Of a stretch of DNA of 64,000 bases, positions 56,719-64,000 are shown piece by piece. The DNA comes from Herbaspirillum autotrophicum (lineage in GTDB: Bacteria; Pseudomonadota; Gammaproteobacteria; Burkholderiales; Burkholderiaceae_D): the NCBI RefSeq assembly GCF_001189915.1, contig NZ_LFLS01000013.1, forward strand, positions 1 to 64,000. The letters run 5' to 3'. A model generated the notes under the pieces. The model was not told where the DNA came from, ran no database searches, and was given only the letters and a program-made list of their open reading frames with translations. Position 1 is the stretch's first letter; each line of letters begins with the position of its first letter. The translations under genes were made by a program, and so were the position numbers.

Positions 56719-59331
56719 TCAGCTCAGTTTCGACAACGCCGCCTTGGCGCGTTCGACTTGCTGATCGGTACCGCCGCGAATCACTTCTTCCAGCAACTCG
56801 CGCGCACCTTCCTTGTCGCCGATTTCCTGATAGGCCGCGGCCAGATCCAGCTTGGTCCCCATTTCAGCCGCGAACGCCGACTCTTCGTCATCAAATGCCG
56901 AAGTGGCGGAAACAGCTGGCTCGGCGGCCGGCAAGTCAAGATCAATGTCATTCATTGCCACCGGCGCCGGTGCCGGCTTTGCCGGTGCATCCGGCAATGC
57001 CGCCGCACTGGCAGCAGTCAATGCGCCAAGATCACCCTTGGGCGCTTCACCGTCAAGTTCCAGATCAAAATCGATCTTGTTGCCCAGATCGGCCGGCGGG
57101 ACGGAGCCCGGCTGAATCTCGGCGCCCTTGAAGTCGCTCAGATCGAACTCGATGCCACTATCCTCCGCTACCGGCGGCGGTGGCGGCGGCGTCACCACCG
57201 GCTTCGGCGCCGGTTCCGGCTTGGCTTCCTCTGCCGCAGCCTTGCTCAGACCTTCGACGTCAATCGCCTGCATGACATCTTCTTCATCGTCGGCGTCATT
57301 GCCGCCATACAAAGGATTGCCCGGGTCCAGCAAGGCGCCCATGACGACCGCGTGATCCCATTCCTCACCCACGCCGCCGGTGGCAGCGTGCAATTCCGTG
57401 GCGGCACCATTGAAGCCGACCACATCTTCGCGCTTGGCATAAATTTCCAGCAGCTTGAGACGCAAGGCGTGCCGCTCGGGCTGCGTTACCAGCGCCTGCC
57501 GCAAGACATCTTCGGCCTGTTCATCGCGGCCATAGGCGATATACATGTCGGCTTCGGTAATCGGATCAACCTCGGTTTCCACCACGGCATCCGGCGCCGC
57601 TACTACCGGCTCGGGGGTTTCCTCGGCTGCTTCTTCTTCGGCCTCAGTCTCCGCTAACGGTTTTTTTTTGCGGCGTGCCAGCAGCAGGCCGAGTCCGGCC
57701 AGTGCGGCAACGACCACGCCAGCGCCGGGCAACGTCCACGGATTGGCGAGCGCCTGATCCAGCGCCGATGCTTCCGCTTTTGGTGCCGCCGGCGCCGCAA
57801 CTACCGGCGTTGCGGGTGCTGCCGGTGCAACGGCTGGCGGTGCCGGCACCGCTGCAGGTGGCTCCGCTGGCGGCGTCGCGCCATCAGCAGCGGCCGGCTT
57901 GTTCTCTTCCGGCTTGGCTTCCGTCGCCGCAACCGGTGCTACCGCGGCAGCTTCCGGCTTCTCCGGCGCTTTTTGCGCGCTCAGGTCAGCCAGTGTCTTG
58001 TCTTTGATTTCCAGCAATTTTTGCAGGTCACCAACGTTTTTTTCCAGCGCCTTGACGCGATCATTGGCCTCTGCCAACGCTTTGTCGGCGGCAATCTTGT
58101 CTTCAGCCGCCGCCGCTGCTGATGCCTTGTCCTTGTCGCCGGAGCGGGACAGTTGCAACTTGTCGCGCGCTTCGCCGGCCGCGCTGTTGCGCTCTTCCAC
58201 CTTGGCGGTAATCTTGCCGCTGACACTTTGTTTGGTATCCGTCGCCTTGCGCGCCTGACCGGTTGCCACCTGCCCTGCCAGCTTGTTGCGATATTCGTTG
58301 AAGTCCCGGGCTTGCGCAATCACCTGGCTTCTGGCTTCGCCCTGATCAACCGCGCCGACAGTATCGGCCTGCGGGATCGTCAGAACGCGGCCGGCACGCA
58401 AGCGATTGATATTTTCGCCCACGAACGCATCCGGATTGGCCTGATACAAGGCAATCAGCATCTGATCGAGAGAAACACCCCTGGGCTTATTCTTGCCGGC
58501 GATTTCAGCCAGCGTATCACCCGTCTTGACCTGATAGGAATTGGCCTTGCCGGTTTTCTCTGCCGGCGCTTCGGTTTTTGCCGGCGTCTTGGCAGCCACG
58601 TCACCCTTGCGGGTGTTGCTGGCCGGCTTGGTTTCTTCGGCCGCAGCAGCCGGTGCCGGTGCAGATGCGGGCGCCGGAGTCGGCGCAGCAGCGGCGGCAG
58701 GAGCAGCACGATTATTGCGAATCAGCTCTTCAGCCAGTGGCGATGGCGCGGATTTGGTAACGATTCTGCTGACCGGCTCATCTTCCTGATTGGACACCAG
58801 TGCCGGTGCGGCCTGTGATGGCGTACCCGCAGCTGCGGGCTGAGCCGGTGCGGCCTGTGCCGGAGCCGGTGCGACTGCCGGTGCCGTTTGCACGCTTTGG
58901 GGCGCACGCGAATCAGGCGGGTCCAGCAGGAAAGTGTATTCGCGTACCACGCGTGAGCCGCCGCCGCTGACTTCCAGCAGCAGGTCCACAAACGGTTCAT
59001 TGATCGGTTGCGATGAGGTGATCTTGACCAGTTGCTTGCCCTGGCGCTGCTCGACGGCAAAGCGCAAGGAAGACAAGACCGGGTTGAAATCGATGTTGGC
59101 ACGACTGAATGCATCTGCCGAAGCCAGTTTGGCCACCAGCTCCGCCGCTTCTTTCTTCGACACCGCCGTCAATTCGATTTCAGCACGCAGCGGCTGGCCC
59201 AGCGACGACAGTACCGTCAGCTTGCCGAGACCTGCAGCATCCGCTGTCATTGGCAGGCTGGCCGCCAGCAACAACATGGCAGCACTCATTTTCTTCAGTC
59301 GGGACCGCTTGCTATGTGTATTTAGACGCAT
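56719..59331 (-). CDS. fimV: FimV-type peptidoglycan-binding polar scaffold protein
   Basis: An 870-residue protein of the FimV/HubP type, which organises the cell pole and type IV pilus/twitching functions. A signal peptide ends near ADA-AGLGKL. A conserved N-terminal periplasmic domain (about residues 35-135) is followed by low-complexity Ala/Pro-rich linkers, a LysM domain (about 270-330, YQVKTGDTLAEIAGKN), a coiled-coil region (about 410-460), one transmembrane helix (GVVVAALAGLGLLLA, near 555) and a long acidic cytoplasmic part ending in the FimV TPR motif. The ATG at 59331 was chosen to give a normal signal peptide; an upstream extension was rejected. Confidence 0.9.
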   Translation of the reverse strand: MRLNTHSKRSRLKKMSAAMLLLAASLPMTADAAGLGKLTVLSSLGQPLRAEIELTAVSKKEAAELVAKLASADAFSRANIDFNPVLSSLRFAVEQRQGKQLVKITSSQPINEPFVDLLLEVSGGGSRVVREYTFLLDPPDSRAPQSVQTAPAVAPAPAQAAPAQPAAAGTPSQAAPALVSNQEDEPVSRIVTKSAPSPLAEELIRNNRAAPAAAAAPTPAPASAPAPAAAAEETKPASNTRKGDVAAKTPAKTEAPAEKTGKANSYQVKTGDTLAEIAGKNKPRGVSLDQMLIALYQANPDAFVGENINRLRAGRVLTIPQADTVGAVDQGEARSQVIAQARDFNEYRNKLAGQVATGQARKATDTKQSVSGKITAKVEERNSAAGEARDKLQLSRSGDKDKASAAAAAEDKIAADKALAEANDRVKALEKNVGDLQKLLEIKDKTLADLSAQKAPEKPEAAAVAPVAATEAKPEENKPAAADGATPPAEPPAAVPAPPAVAPAAPATPVVAAPAAPKAEASALDQALANPWTLPGAGVVVAALAGLGLLLARRKKKPLAETEAEEEAAEETPEPVVAAPDAVVETEVDPITEADMYIAYGRDEQAEDVLRQALVTQPERHALRLKLLEIYAKREDVVGFNGAATELHAATGGVGEEWDHAVVMGALLDPGNPLYGGNDADDEEDVMQAIDVEGLSKAAAEEAKPEPAPKPVVTPPPPPPVAEDSGIEFDLSDFKGAEIQPGSVPPADLGNKIDFDLELDGEAPKGDLGALTAASAAALPDAPAKPAPAPVAMNDIDLDLPAAEPAVSATSAFDDEESAFAAEMGTKLDLAAAYQEIGDKEGARELLEEVIRGGTDQQVERAKAALSKLS

Positions 59332-59491
59332 GTTTATATGATGTAGAAGACGTTCCCTGGGGAAGAACCTGGCGAACACAGCGCATTTCATCAATGCAGG
59401 TCCGTAAAAACCGCTGCCGGCGCCGGAACGGGCGAGCCATTTGCGAGTTGTACGGATGGAAATGATTCAGAATTTCAACATATCATCAAGA

Positions 59492-59507
59492 ACTTGCAGG
59501 TGCAAGT
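59492..59507. promoter_or_regulatory. 16-bp dyad upstream of fimV
   Basis: ACTTGCA and TGCAAGT are exact reverse complements separated by GG, in the gap between asd and fimV about 160 bp before the fimV start. Its size is that of a dimer-binding operator, but no regulator is evident nearby. Confidence 0.45.
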
Positions 59508-59530
59508 GTAACCAAGTTCTCAAGATGTGG

Positions 59531-59572
59531 AAAACCCGCCAACATCCGGGTCACGGCGTGTTGACGGGTTTT
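59531..59572 (-). terminator. Terminator of asd
   Basis: AAAACCCGCCAACA (59531-59544) pairs with TGTTGACGGGTTTT (59559-59572) apart from one mismatch. On the minus strand the arm ends in TTTT, just after the asd stop at 59611. Confidence 0.75.
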
Positions 59573-59610
59573 CGTTGCATATTGACAACGTAACAAAGAC
59601 TATCAATAGC

Positions 59611-60717
59611 TTACTTTTCGAGGATGATCCGCAGCATGCGGCGCAGCGGTTCAGCCGCACCCCACAACAGTTGGTCACCGATCACGAACGCGGAAATATA
59701 TTCCGGCCCCTGATTGAGCTTGCGCACACGACCGACGCCGATTTCCAGGCTGCCGGTAATCGATGCCGGGGTCAATTCCTTGACCGTAACAGCGCGATCA
59801 TTCGGCACCCACTTCACCCATTGATTGCCGTCACGGATAATCGATTCGATTTCCGCCAGCGGCAGATCGCGCTTGAGCTTGATCGTCAGTGCCAGGCTAT
59901 GGCAACGCATGGCGCCGACACGCACGCACAGGCCGTCGACCGGGATTGGCTGGGCATTGCCGAGGATCTTGTTGACTTCCGCCTGGCCCTTCCACTCTTC
60001 CTTGGACTGGCCGTTTTCCAGTTGCGCATCGATCCACGGAATCAGACCACCGGCCAGCGGCGCGCCGAAAAACTCGGTCGGCACGCTTTCGCGGATGGTG
60101 TTGGCGACCTTGCGGTCGATATCCAGAATCGCCGACGATGGTGTTGCCAGTTCGTCCGCCACGGCGTCATGAATCACGCCCATGCCCTTGAGCAATTCGC
60201 GCATGTGATTGGCGCCGCCGCCCGATGCCGCCTGATAGGTCATCGAACTGACCCATTCGACCAGACCGTGCTTGAACAGACCGCCCACACCCATCAGCAG
60301 GATGGAGTTGGTGCAGTTGCCGCCAATGTAATTCTTGACGCCGCGCGCCATGGCTTCACCGATCACGTCCTGATTGACCGGATCCAGTACGATCACGGCG
60401 TCATCTTTCATGCGCAGGGTCGACGCGGCATCAATCCAGTAACCGTTCCAGCCGGCTGCACGCAGCTTGGGGAAGATTTCCGTGGTGTAGTCGCCGCCCT
60501 GCGCGGTAATAATGATGTCGCATTTTTTCAGCTCATCAATGCTGTTGGCGTCTTTCAGCGTCGTTGCCGTTTTGGCAAACGACGGCGCTTTACCGCCTGC
60601 ATTCGAGGTCGAAAAAAATACCGGTTCGATGTGATCGAAATCACCCTCGTCCTGCATGCGTTGCATCAGGACCGAACCCACCATTCCACGCCAGCCAACC
60701 AAACCAACCAGTTTCAT
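59611..60717 (-). CDS. asd: Aspartate-semialdehyde dehydrogenase
   Basis: A 368-residue NADP-dependent dehydrogenase making aspartate semialdehyde for lysine, threonine and methionine. The nucleotide motif GWRGMVGS is at residues 8-15 and the catalytic cysteine is in GGNCTNS near residue 135. Tandem ATGs lie at 60720 and 60717; AGGGAAAG before them fits the second. It is 58 bp downstream of leuB on the same strand, the usual leuCDB-asd order, and has a terminator before fimV. Confidence 0.97.
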   Translation of the reverse strand: MKLVGLVGWRGMVGSVLMQRMQDEGDFDHIEPVFFSTSNAGGKAPSFAKTATTLKDANSIDELKKCDIIITAQGGDYTTEIFPKLRAAGWNGYWIDAASTLRMKDDAVIVLDPVNQDVIGEAMARGVKNYIGGNCTNSILLMGVGGLFKHGLVEWVSSMTYQAASGGGANHMRELLKGMGVIHDAVADELATPSSAILDIDRKVANTIRESVPTEFFGAPLAGGLIPWIDAQLENGQSKEEWKGQAEVNKILGNAQPIPVDGLCVRVGAMRCHSLALTIKLKRDLPLAEIESIIRDGNQWVKWVPNDRAVTVKELTPASITGSLEIGVGRVRKLNQGPEYISAFVIGDQLLWGAAEPLRRMLRIILEK

Positions 60718-60775
60718 CATCTTTCCCTGTGAACTTGCTTCCATTAAAAACTACATTAAAAAAACCACTGCCAGC

Positions 60776-61846
60776 TCAACCCAGGGCTTTGACGACTGCA
60801 TCGCCCATTTCCCTGGTGCCGACTCTGGTAGTGCCCTCTTCATAAATATCGCCGGTGCGGAATCCCTGTGCAAGGACTTTCTTTACCGCGGATTCAATAC
60901 GATCAGCCTGCTCCGCCTTGTTCAGCGAGAAGCGCAGCATCATCGCCGCCGACAGAATCGTCGCCAGCGGATTGGCGATGCCCTTGCCGGCAATGTCAGG
61001 CGCCGAGCCGTGCGACGGCTCGTACAACCCCTTGTTATTGGCATCCAGCGACGCCGATGGCAACATGCCGATCGAGCCGGTCAGCATGGCTGCGGCATCC
61101 GACAGAATGTCGCCGAACATGTTGCCGGTAACGATGACGTCGAAATTCTTCGGCGCTTTCACCAGTTGCATGGCGGCATTGTCCACATACATGTGGGTCA
61201 ATTCGACTTGCGGATATTCTTTATGGACATCGGTGACGATGTCTTTCCAGAACTGGAATGTTTCCAGCACATTGGCCTTGTCGACGCTGCACAGACGATT
61301 GCCGCGCTTGGCCGCAGCCTGGAATGCGACGTGCGCAATGCGGCGGATTTCCGGCTCGCTGTAACGCATGGTGTCGAAACCTTCGCGGGCCCCCTTGAAC
61401 GGACCGTCCGGCGCTTCACGCATACCGCGCGGCTGGCCGAAATAGATGTCACCGTTCAATTCACGCACGATCAGAATATCAAGGCCGGCCACCAGCTCAG
61501 GCTTGAGCGACGAGGCACCGGTCAGTTCCGGATAGCAGATTGCCGGACGGAAATTGGCGAACAATTGCAGATGCTTGCGCAGACCCAGAATGGCCTGTTC
61601 GGGACGCAGCGGACGATCCAGCGTGTCGTACTTCCAGTCACCGACCGCGCCGAACAGAATGGCATCGGCTTCCTTGGCCAGCTTGAGCGTGCCATCGGGC
61701 AGCGGATGACCGTGCGCTTCATAGCCGGCGCCACCGACCGGGGCCGTTTCCATTTCAAACGTTTCGCCCAGGGAATTGAGGACGCGTACCGCTTGTTCAA
61801 CGATTTCGGGACCGATGCCGTCGCCTGGCAAAATTGCTATCTTCAT
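60776..61846 (-). CDS. leuB: 3-isopropylmalate dehydrogenase
   Basis: A 356-residue decarboxylating dehydrogenase of leucine synthesis. It opens with [11 protein letters not shown], binds substrate through arginines around [15 protein letters not shown], has the catalytic Lys/Tyr region VDKANVL and RYSEPEI, and the metal/NAD motif [11 protein letters not shown]. Length fits. It lies 94 bp downstream of leuD and upstream of asd. Confidence 0.98.
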   Translation of the reverse strand: MKIAILPGDGIGPEIVEQAVRVLNSLGETFEMETAPVGGAGYEAHGHPLPDGTLKLAKEADAILFGAVGDWKYDTLDRPLRPEQAILGLRKHLQLFANFRPAICYPELTGASSLKPELVAGLDILIVRELNGDIYFGQPRGMREAPDGPFKGAREGFDTMRYSEPEIRRIAHVAFQAAAKRGNRLCSVDKANVLETFQFWKDIVTDVHKEYPQVELTHMYVDNAAMQLVKAPKNFDVIVTGNMFGDILSDAAAMLTGSIGMLPSASLDANNKGLYEPSHGSAPDIAGKGIANPLATILSAAMMLRFSLNKAEQADRIESAVKKVLAQGFRTGDIYEEGTTRVGTREMGDAVVKALG

Positions 61847-61940
61847 TTTTTCGTCTTTAATCTGAGAATATGATTTCGCGGCTGGAGCCCGTTGCCGCTC
61901 TCCTGCCGCGCGTGAAAATCGATGTTCGCCGCAATACCGG

Positions 61941-62588
61941 TCAGATCGTGTTGGCCAGCCAGGGCTGATCGAACAGATGGCGCTCTTCGAAAGCGCGGAT
62001 TTTGTCCGCCTGACGCAGGGTCAGACCGATGTCATCAAGACCATTGAGCAAACAGTATTTACGGAATTCGCCGACTTCAAACGGATAGATCTGGCTGCCA
62101 CTGGCAGTAGTAACGATCTGTTTTTCCAGATCGATCACCAGACGAAAACCTGGGAATGCCTTGACTTCATTGAACAGGTGATCGATCTGCTGCTCTGGCA
62201 GCACGATCGGCAACAGCCCGTTCTTGTAGCAATTATTGAAAAAGATATCGGCAAAGCTCGGCGCGATCACGGCGCGGAAACCGTATTGATCCAGCGCCCA
62301 CGGTGCATGCTCGCGCGAGGAACCGCAACCGAAATTCTTGCGCGCCAGCAAAATCGATGCGCCCTGATAGCGCGCCTGATTGAGCACGAAATCGGGATTC
62401 AGCGGCCGCTTGGAATTATCCATGCCCGGTTCGCCGTGATCCAGATAACGCCATTCATCGAACAGGTTGGGGCCGAAGCCGCTGCGCTTGATCGACTTCA
62501 GGAATTGCTTGGGGATGATGGCGTCGGTATCGACATTGGCCCGATCCAGCGGGGCAACCAAACCATCATGGACAATAAATTTATTCAT
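61941..62588 (-). CDS. leuD: 3-isopropylmalate dehydratase small subunit
   Basis: A 215-residue swivelling domain that pairs with LeuC to isomerise isopropylmalate. [14 protein letters not shown] near residue 18 and [15 protein letters not shown] near residue 85 are the family motifs. It starts MNKFIVHDG, standard for the family. Between it and leuC lies a small lipoprotein gene, so leuC and leuD are separated by about 280 bp instead of being adjacent. Confidence 0.98.
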   Translation of the reverse strand: MNKFIVHDGLVAPLDRANVDTDAIIPKQFLKSIKRSGFGPNLFDEWRYLDHGEPGMDNSKRPLNPDFVLNQARYQGASILLARKNFGCGSSREHAPWALDQYGFRAVIAPSFADIFFNNCYKNGLLPIVLPEQQIDHLFNEVKAFPGFRLVIDLEKQIVTTASGSQIYPFEVGEFRKYCLLNGLDDIGLTLRQADKIRAFEERHLFDQPWLANTI

Positions 62589-62720
62589 GGCACTTTGTAT
62601 CGATCCGGATCACTGCATGCTGCGGCAACCCGGCATGATCGATTTCTCTCAGTTTCTGTTATCGACTCTGCCGCCGCGCATCACCTGCATGCAATGACAG
62701 CAGAGGAACGACGTCAGCCC

Positions 62721-62852
62721 TTACTTCTGGCCGGCGTCCTGTACTTTTTCTCCAACCTTCTGCACATCCTTGCCGAAGCCCTGCACGGTATTGCAACCCG
62801 CCAGTGTCAGAAACGATGCTGCCAGCAATGTCAGCGCGATGAGTTTTTTCAT
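62721..62852 (-). CDS. Entericidin A/B-family lipoprotein
   Basis: A 43-residue lipoprotein too short for most gene finders. The signal peptide MKKLIALTLLAASFLTLAGC has a lipobox with the lipidated Cys at residue 20, followed by a short amphipathic segment GFGKDVQKVGEKVQDAG, the entericidin pattern (an antidote/bacteriolysis type pair in enterobacteria). AGGAG precedes the ATG at good spacing. It lies inside the leu operon between leuC and leuD. Function here is unproved; envelope-stress or toxin/antitoxin-like roles are speculation. Confidence 0.9.
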   Translation of the reverse strand: MKKLIALTLLAASFLTLAGCNTVQGFGKDVQKVGEKVQDAGQK

Positions 62853-62866
62853 TATTGGCTCCTGTT

Positions 62867-64000
62867 TTATAAAGATCTGACATCAACGAAGTGACCGGCA
62901 ATCCCGGCCGCAGCTGCCATGGCAGGACTGACCAGATGGGTACGCCCGCCGGCGCCCTGACGGCCTTCAAAATTACGGTTGGAAGTGGACGCGCAACGCT
63001 CGCCCGGTTCCAGACGGTCGGCATTCATCGCCAGACACATCGAGCAACCCGGTTCACGCCATTCAAATCCGGCATCCTTGAATATCTTGTCCAGCCCCTC
63101 GCGTTCGGCCTGTTCCTTGACCAGTCCGGAGCCCGGCACCACCATCGCCAGCTTGACGTTGGAAGCACGGAACTTGCCGCGCACCACGGCTGCTGCTTCA
63201 CGCAAATCTTCAATGCGCGAATTGGTACAGGAACCGATGAACACCTTGTCGATACGAATATCTTCAATCAGGGTATTCGGCTTGAGCGCCATGTAGGCCA
63301 GCGCCTTTTCCATGCCATCGCGCTTGGTAGCGTCTTTTTCCTTGTCCGGATCAGGAATCCGGCTGTCGACCGCGATCACCATTTCAGGCGACGTGCCCCA
63401 GGTGACTTGCGGCTTGATGTCGGCCGCATTGAGCGTGACCACCAGATCGAACTTGGCGCCCGGATCGGTATGCAGCGTGCGCCAGTAACTGACGGCGCGC
63501 TCCCAGTGCGGACCCGACGGTGCGAACGGACGGCCCTTGAGGTAATTGATGGTGGTGTCGTCGACGGCGATCATGCCGGCGCGGGCACCGGCTTCAATCG
63601 CCATGTTGCAGACCGTCATGCGGCCTTCCATCGACAGCGAACGAATCGTCGAGCCGGCGAATTCGATGGCATAGCCGGTACCGCCGGCAGTGCCGATGCG
63701 ACCGATCACGGCCAGCACGATATCTTTTGCCGTCACGCCATGTGGCAACGGGCCGTCGACCTGCACCAGCAGCGATTTGGATTTCTTCGCCAGCAAGGTC
63801 TGCGTGGCCAGTACGTGCTCGACTTCCGAGGTGCCGATACCGTGCGCCAGACAGGCGAACGCACCATGCGTGGACGTATGCGAATCGCCGCAGACCACGG
63901 TCATGCCCGGCAAGGTCGCGCCCTGCTCAGGACCGATCACGTGCACGATGCCCTGACGCTTGTCGTTCATGCCGAAATAAGTCAGGTCGAATTCCTTGGC
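62867..64000 (-). CDS. leuC: 3-isopropylmalate dehydratase large subunit, C-terminal part
   Basis: The last 377 codons of LeuC; the 5' end lies past the right edge. The aconitase-type [4Fe-4S] cluster ligands are in [11 protein letters not shown] and in [22 protein letters not shown] and [12 protein letters not shown] are conserved substrate-loop motifs. It works with LeuD in the isomerisation of 2- to 3-isopropylmalate. It is followed 14 bp later by the entericidin-like gene on the same strand, then leuD. Confidence 0.97.
   Translation of the reverse strand, partial: AKEFDLTYFGMNDKRQGIVHVIGPEQGATLPGMTVVCGDSHTSTHGAFACLAHGIGTSEVEHVLATQTLLAKKSKSLLVQVDGPLPHGVTAKDIVLAVIGRIGTAGGTGYAIEFAGSTIRSLSMEGRMTVCNMAIEAGARAGMIAVDDTTINYLKGRPFAPSGPHWERAVSYWRTLHTDPGAKFDLVVTLNAADIKPQVTWGTSPEMVIAVDSRIPDPDKEKDATKRDGMEKALAYMALKPNTLIEDIRIDKVFIGSCTNSRIEDLREAAAVVRGKFRASNVKLAMVVPGSGLVKEQAEREGLDKIFKDAGFEWREPGCSMCLAMNADRLEPGERCASTSNRNFEGRQGAGGRTHLVSPAMAAAAGIAGHFVDVRSL

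Overview
The window is a chromosomal segment of a betaproteobacterium, most likely a Burkholderiales member of the Oxalobacteraceae type. That placement rests on base composition and on gene neighbourhoods typical of the order (purF-cvpA-SPOR-folC-accD-trpA-trpB-trpF-truA-fimV-asd-leuB-leuD-leuC; dapA-bamC-MBL). I cannot assign a genus. No rRNA, tRNA, CRISPR array, prophage or complete insertion sequence was seen. Both edges cut genes: an aromatic amino acid lyase on the left and leuC on the right.

Region 1 (1-28235) is an almost continuous purine-catabolism and glyoxylate-assimilation island. It holds a membrane urate hydroxylase with a cytochrome c tail (PuuD), a LysR regulator, an NCS2 urate/xanthine-type permease, a fused OHCU decarboxylase-allantoate amidohydrolase, 8-oxoguanine deaminase, a chemoreceptor, a second LysR beside a small YdcZ-like membrane protein, the glyoxylate-to-pyruvate operon gcl-hyi-glxR-ttuD-pyk with its own divergent LysR, an AzgA-type purine permease, xanthine dehydrogenase (xdhABC) and guanine deaminase. 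Together these take guanine, 8-oxoguanine, xanthine and urate through allantoate toward glyoxylate, then tartronate semialdehyde, glycerate and pyruvate. HIU hydrolase, allantoinase and the ureidoglycolate enzymes are not in the window and may lie to the left. The island also carries unusual non-coding structure: a repeated dyad before the gcl-linked LysR, a 267-bp element with 19-bp terminal inverted repeats between hyi and gcl, a terminator inside the gcl operon, a 13-bp perfect hairpin before xdhA, and paired hairpins before the 8-oxoguanine deaminase gene.

Region 2 (28236-46000) is mixed housekeeping: an internally deleted ABC-type binding protein, mutS with an overlapping degenerate phosphoesterase-like gene, slyD, a RoxA/YcfD-type ribosomal oxygenase, an Ala/Pro-rich 82-aa lipoprotein, an MBL-fold hydrolase, bamC, dapA, trpS, an M50 protease, a YciO/Sua5-family gene, htpX, a PHP phosphoesterase, an alpha/beta hydrolase, a patatin-like phospholipase and a LOG-family gene.

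Region 3 (46000-64000) is a long minus-strand biosynthetic block covering purine, folate, fatty-acid, tryptophan, methionine/cysteine, lysine/threonine and leucine synthesis, plus truA and fimV. A 43-codon entericidin-like lipoprotein gene lies between leuD and leuC. Points most worth checking are the regulatory dyads and hairpins of the purine island, the chemoreceptor as a candidate purine sensor, the gene fusion, the deleted binding protein, the degenerate phosphoesterase and an Asp-to-Glu change at the catalytic Asp60 position of TrpA.
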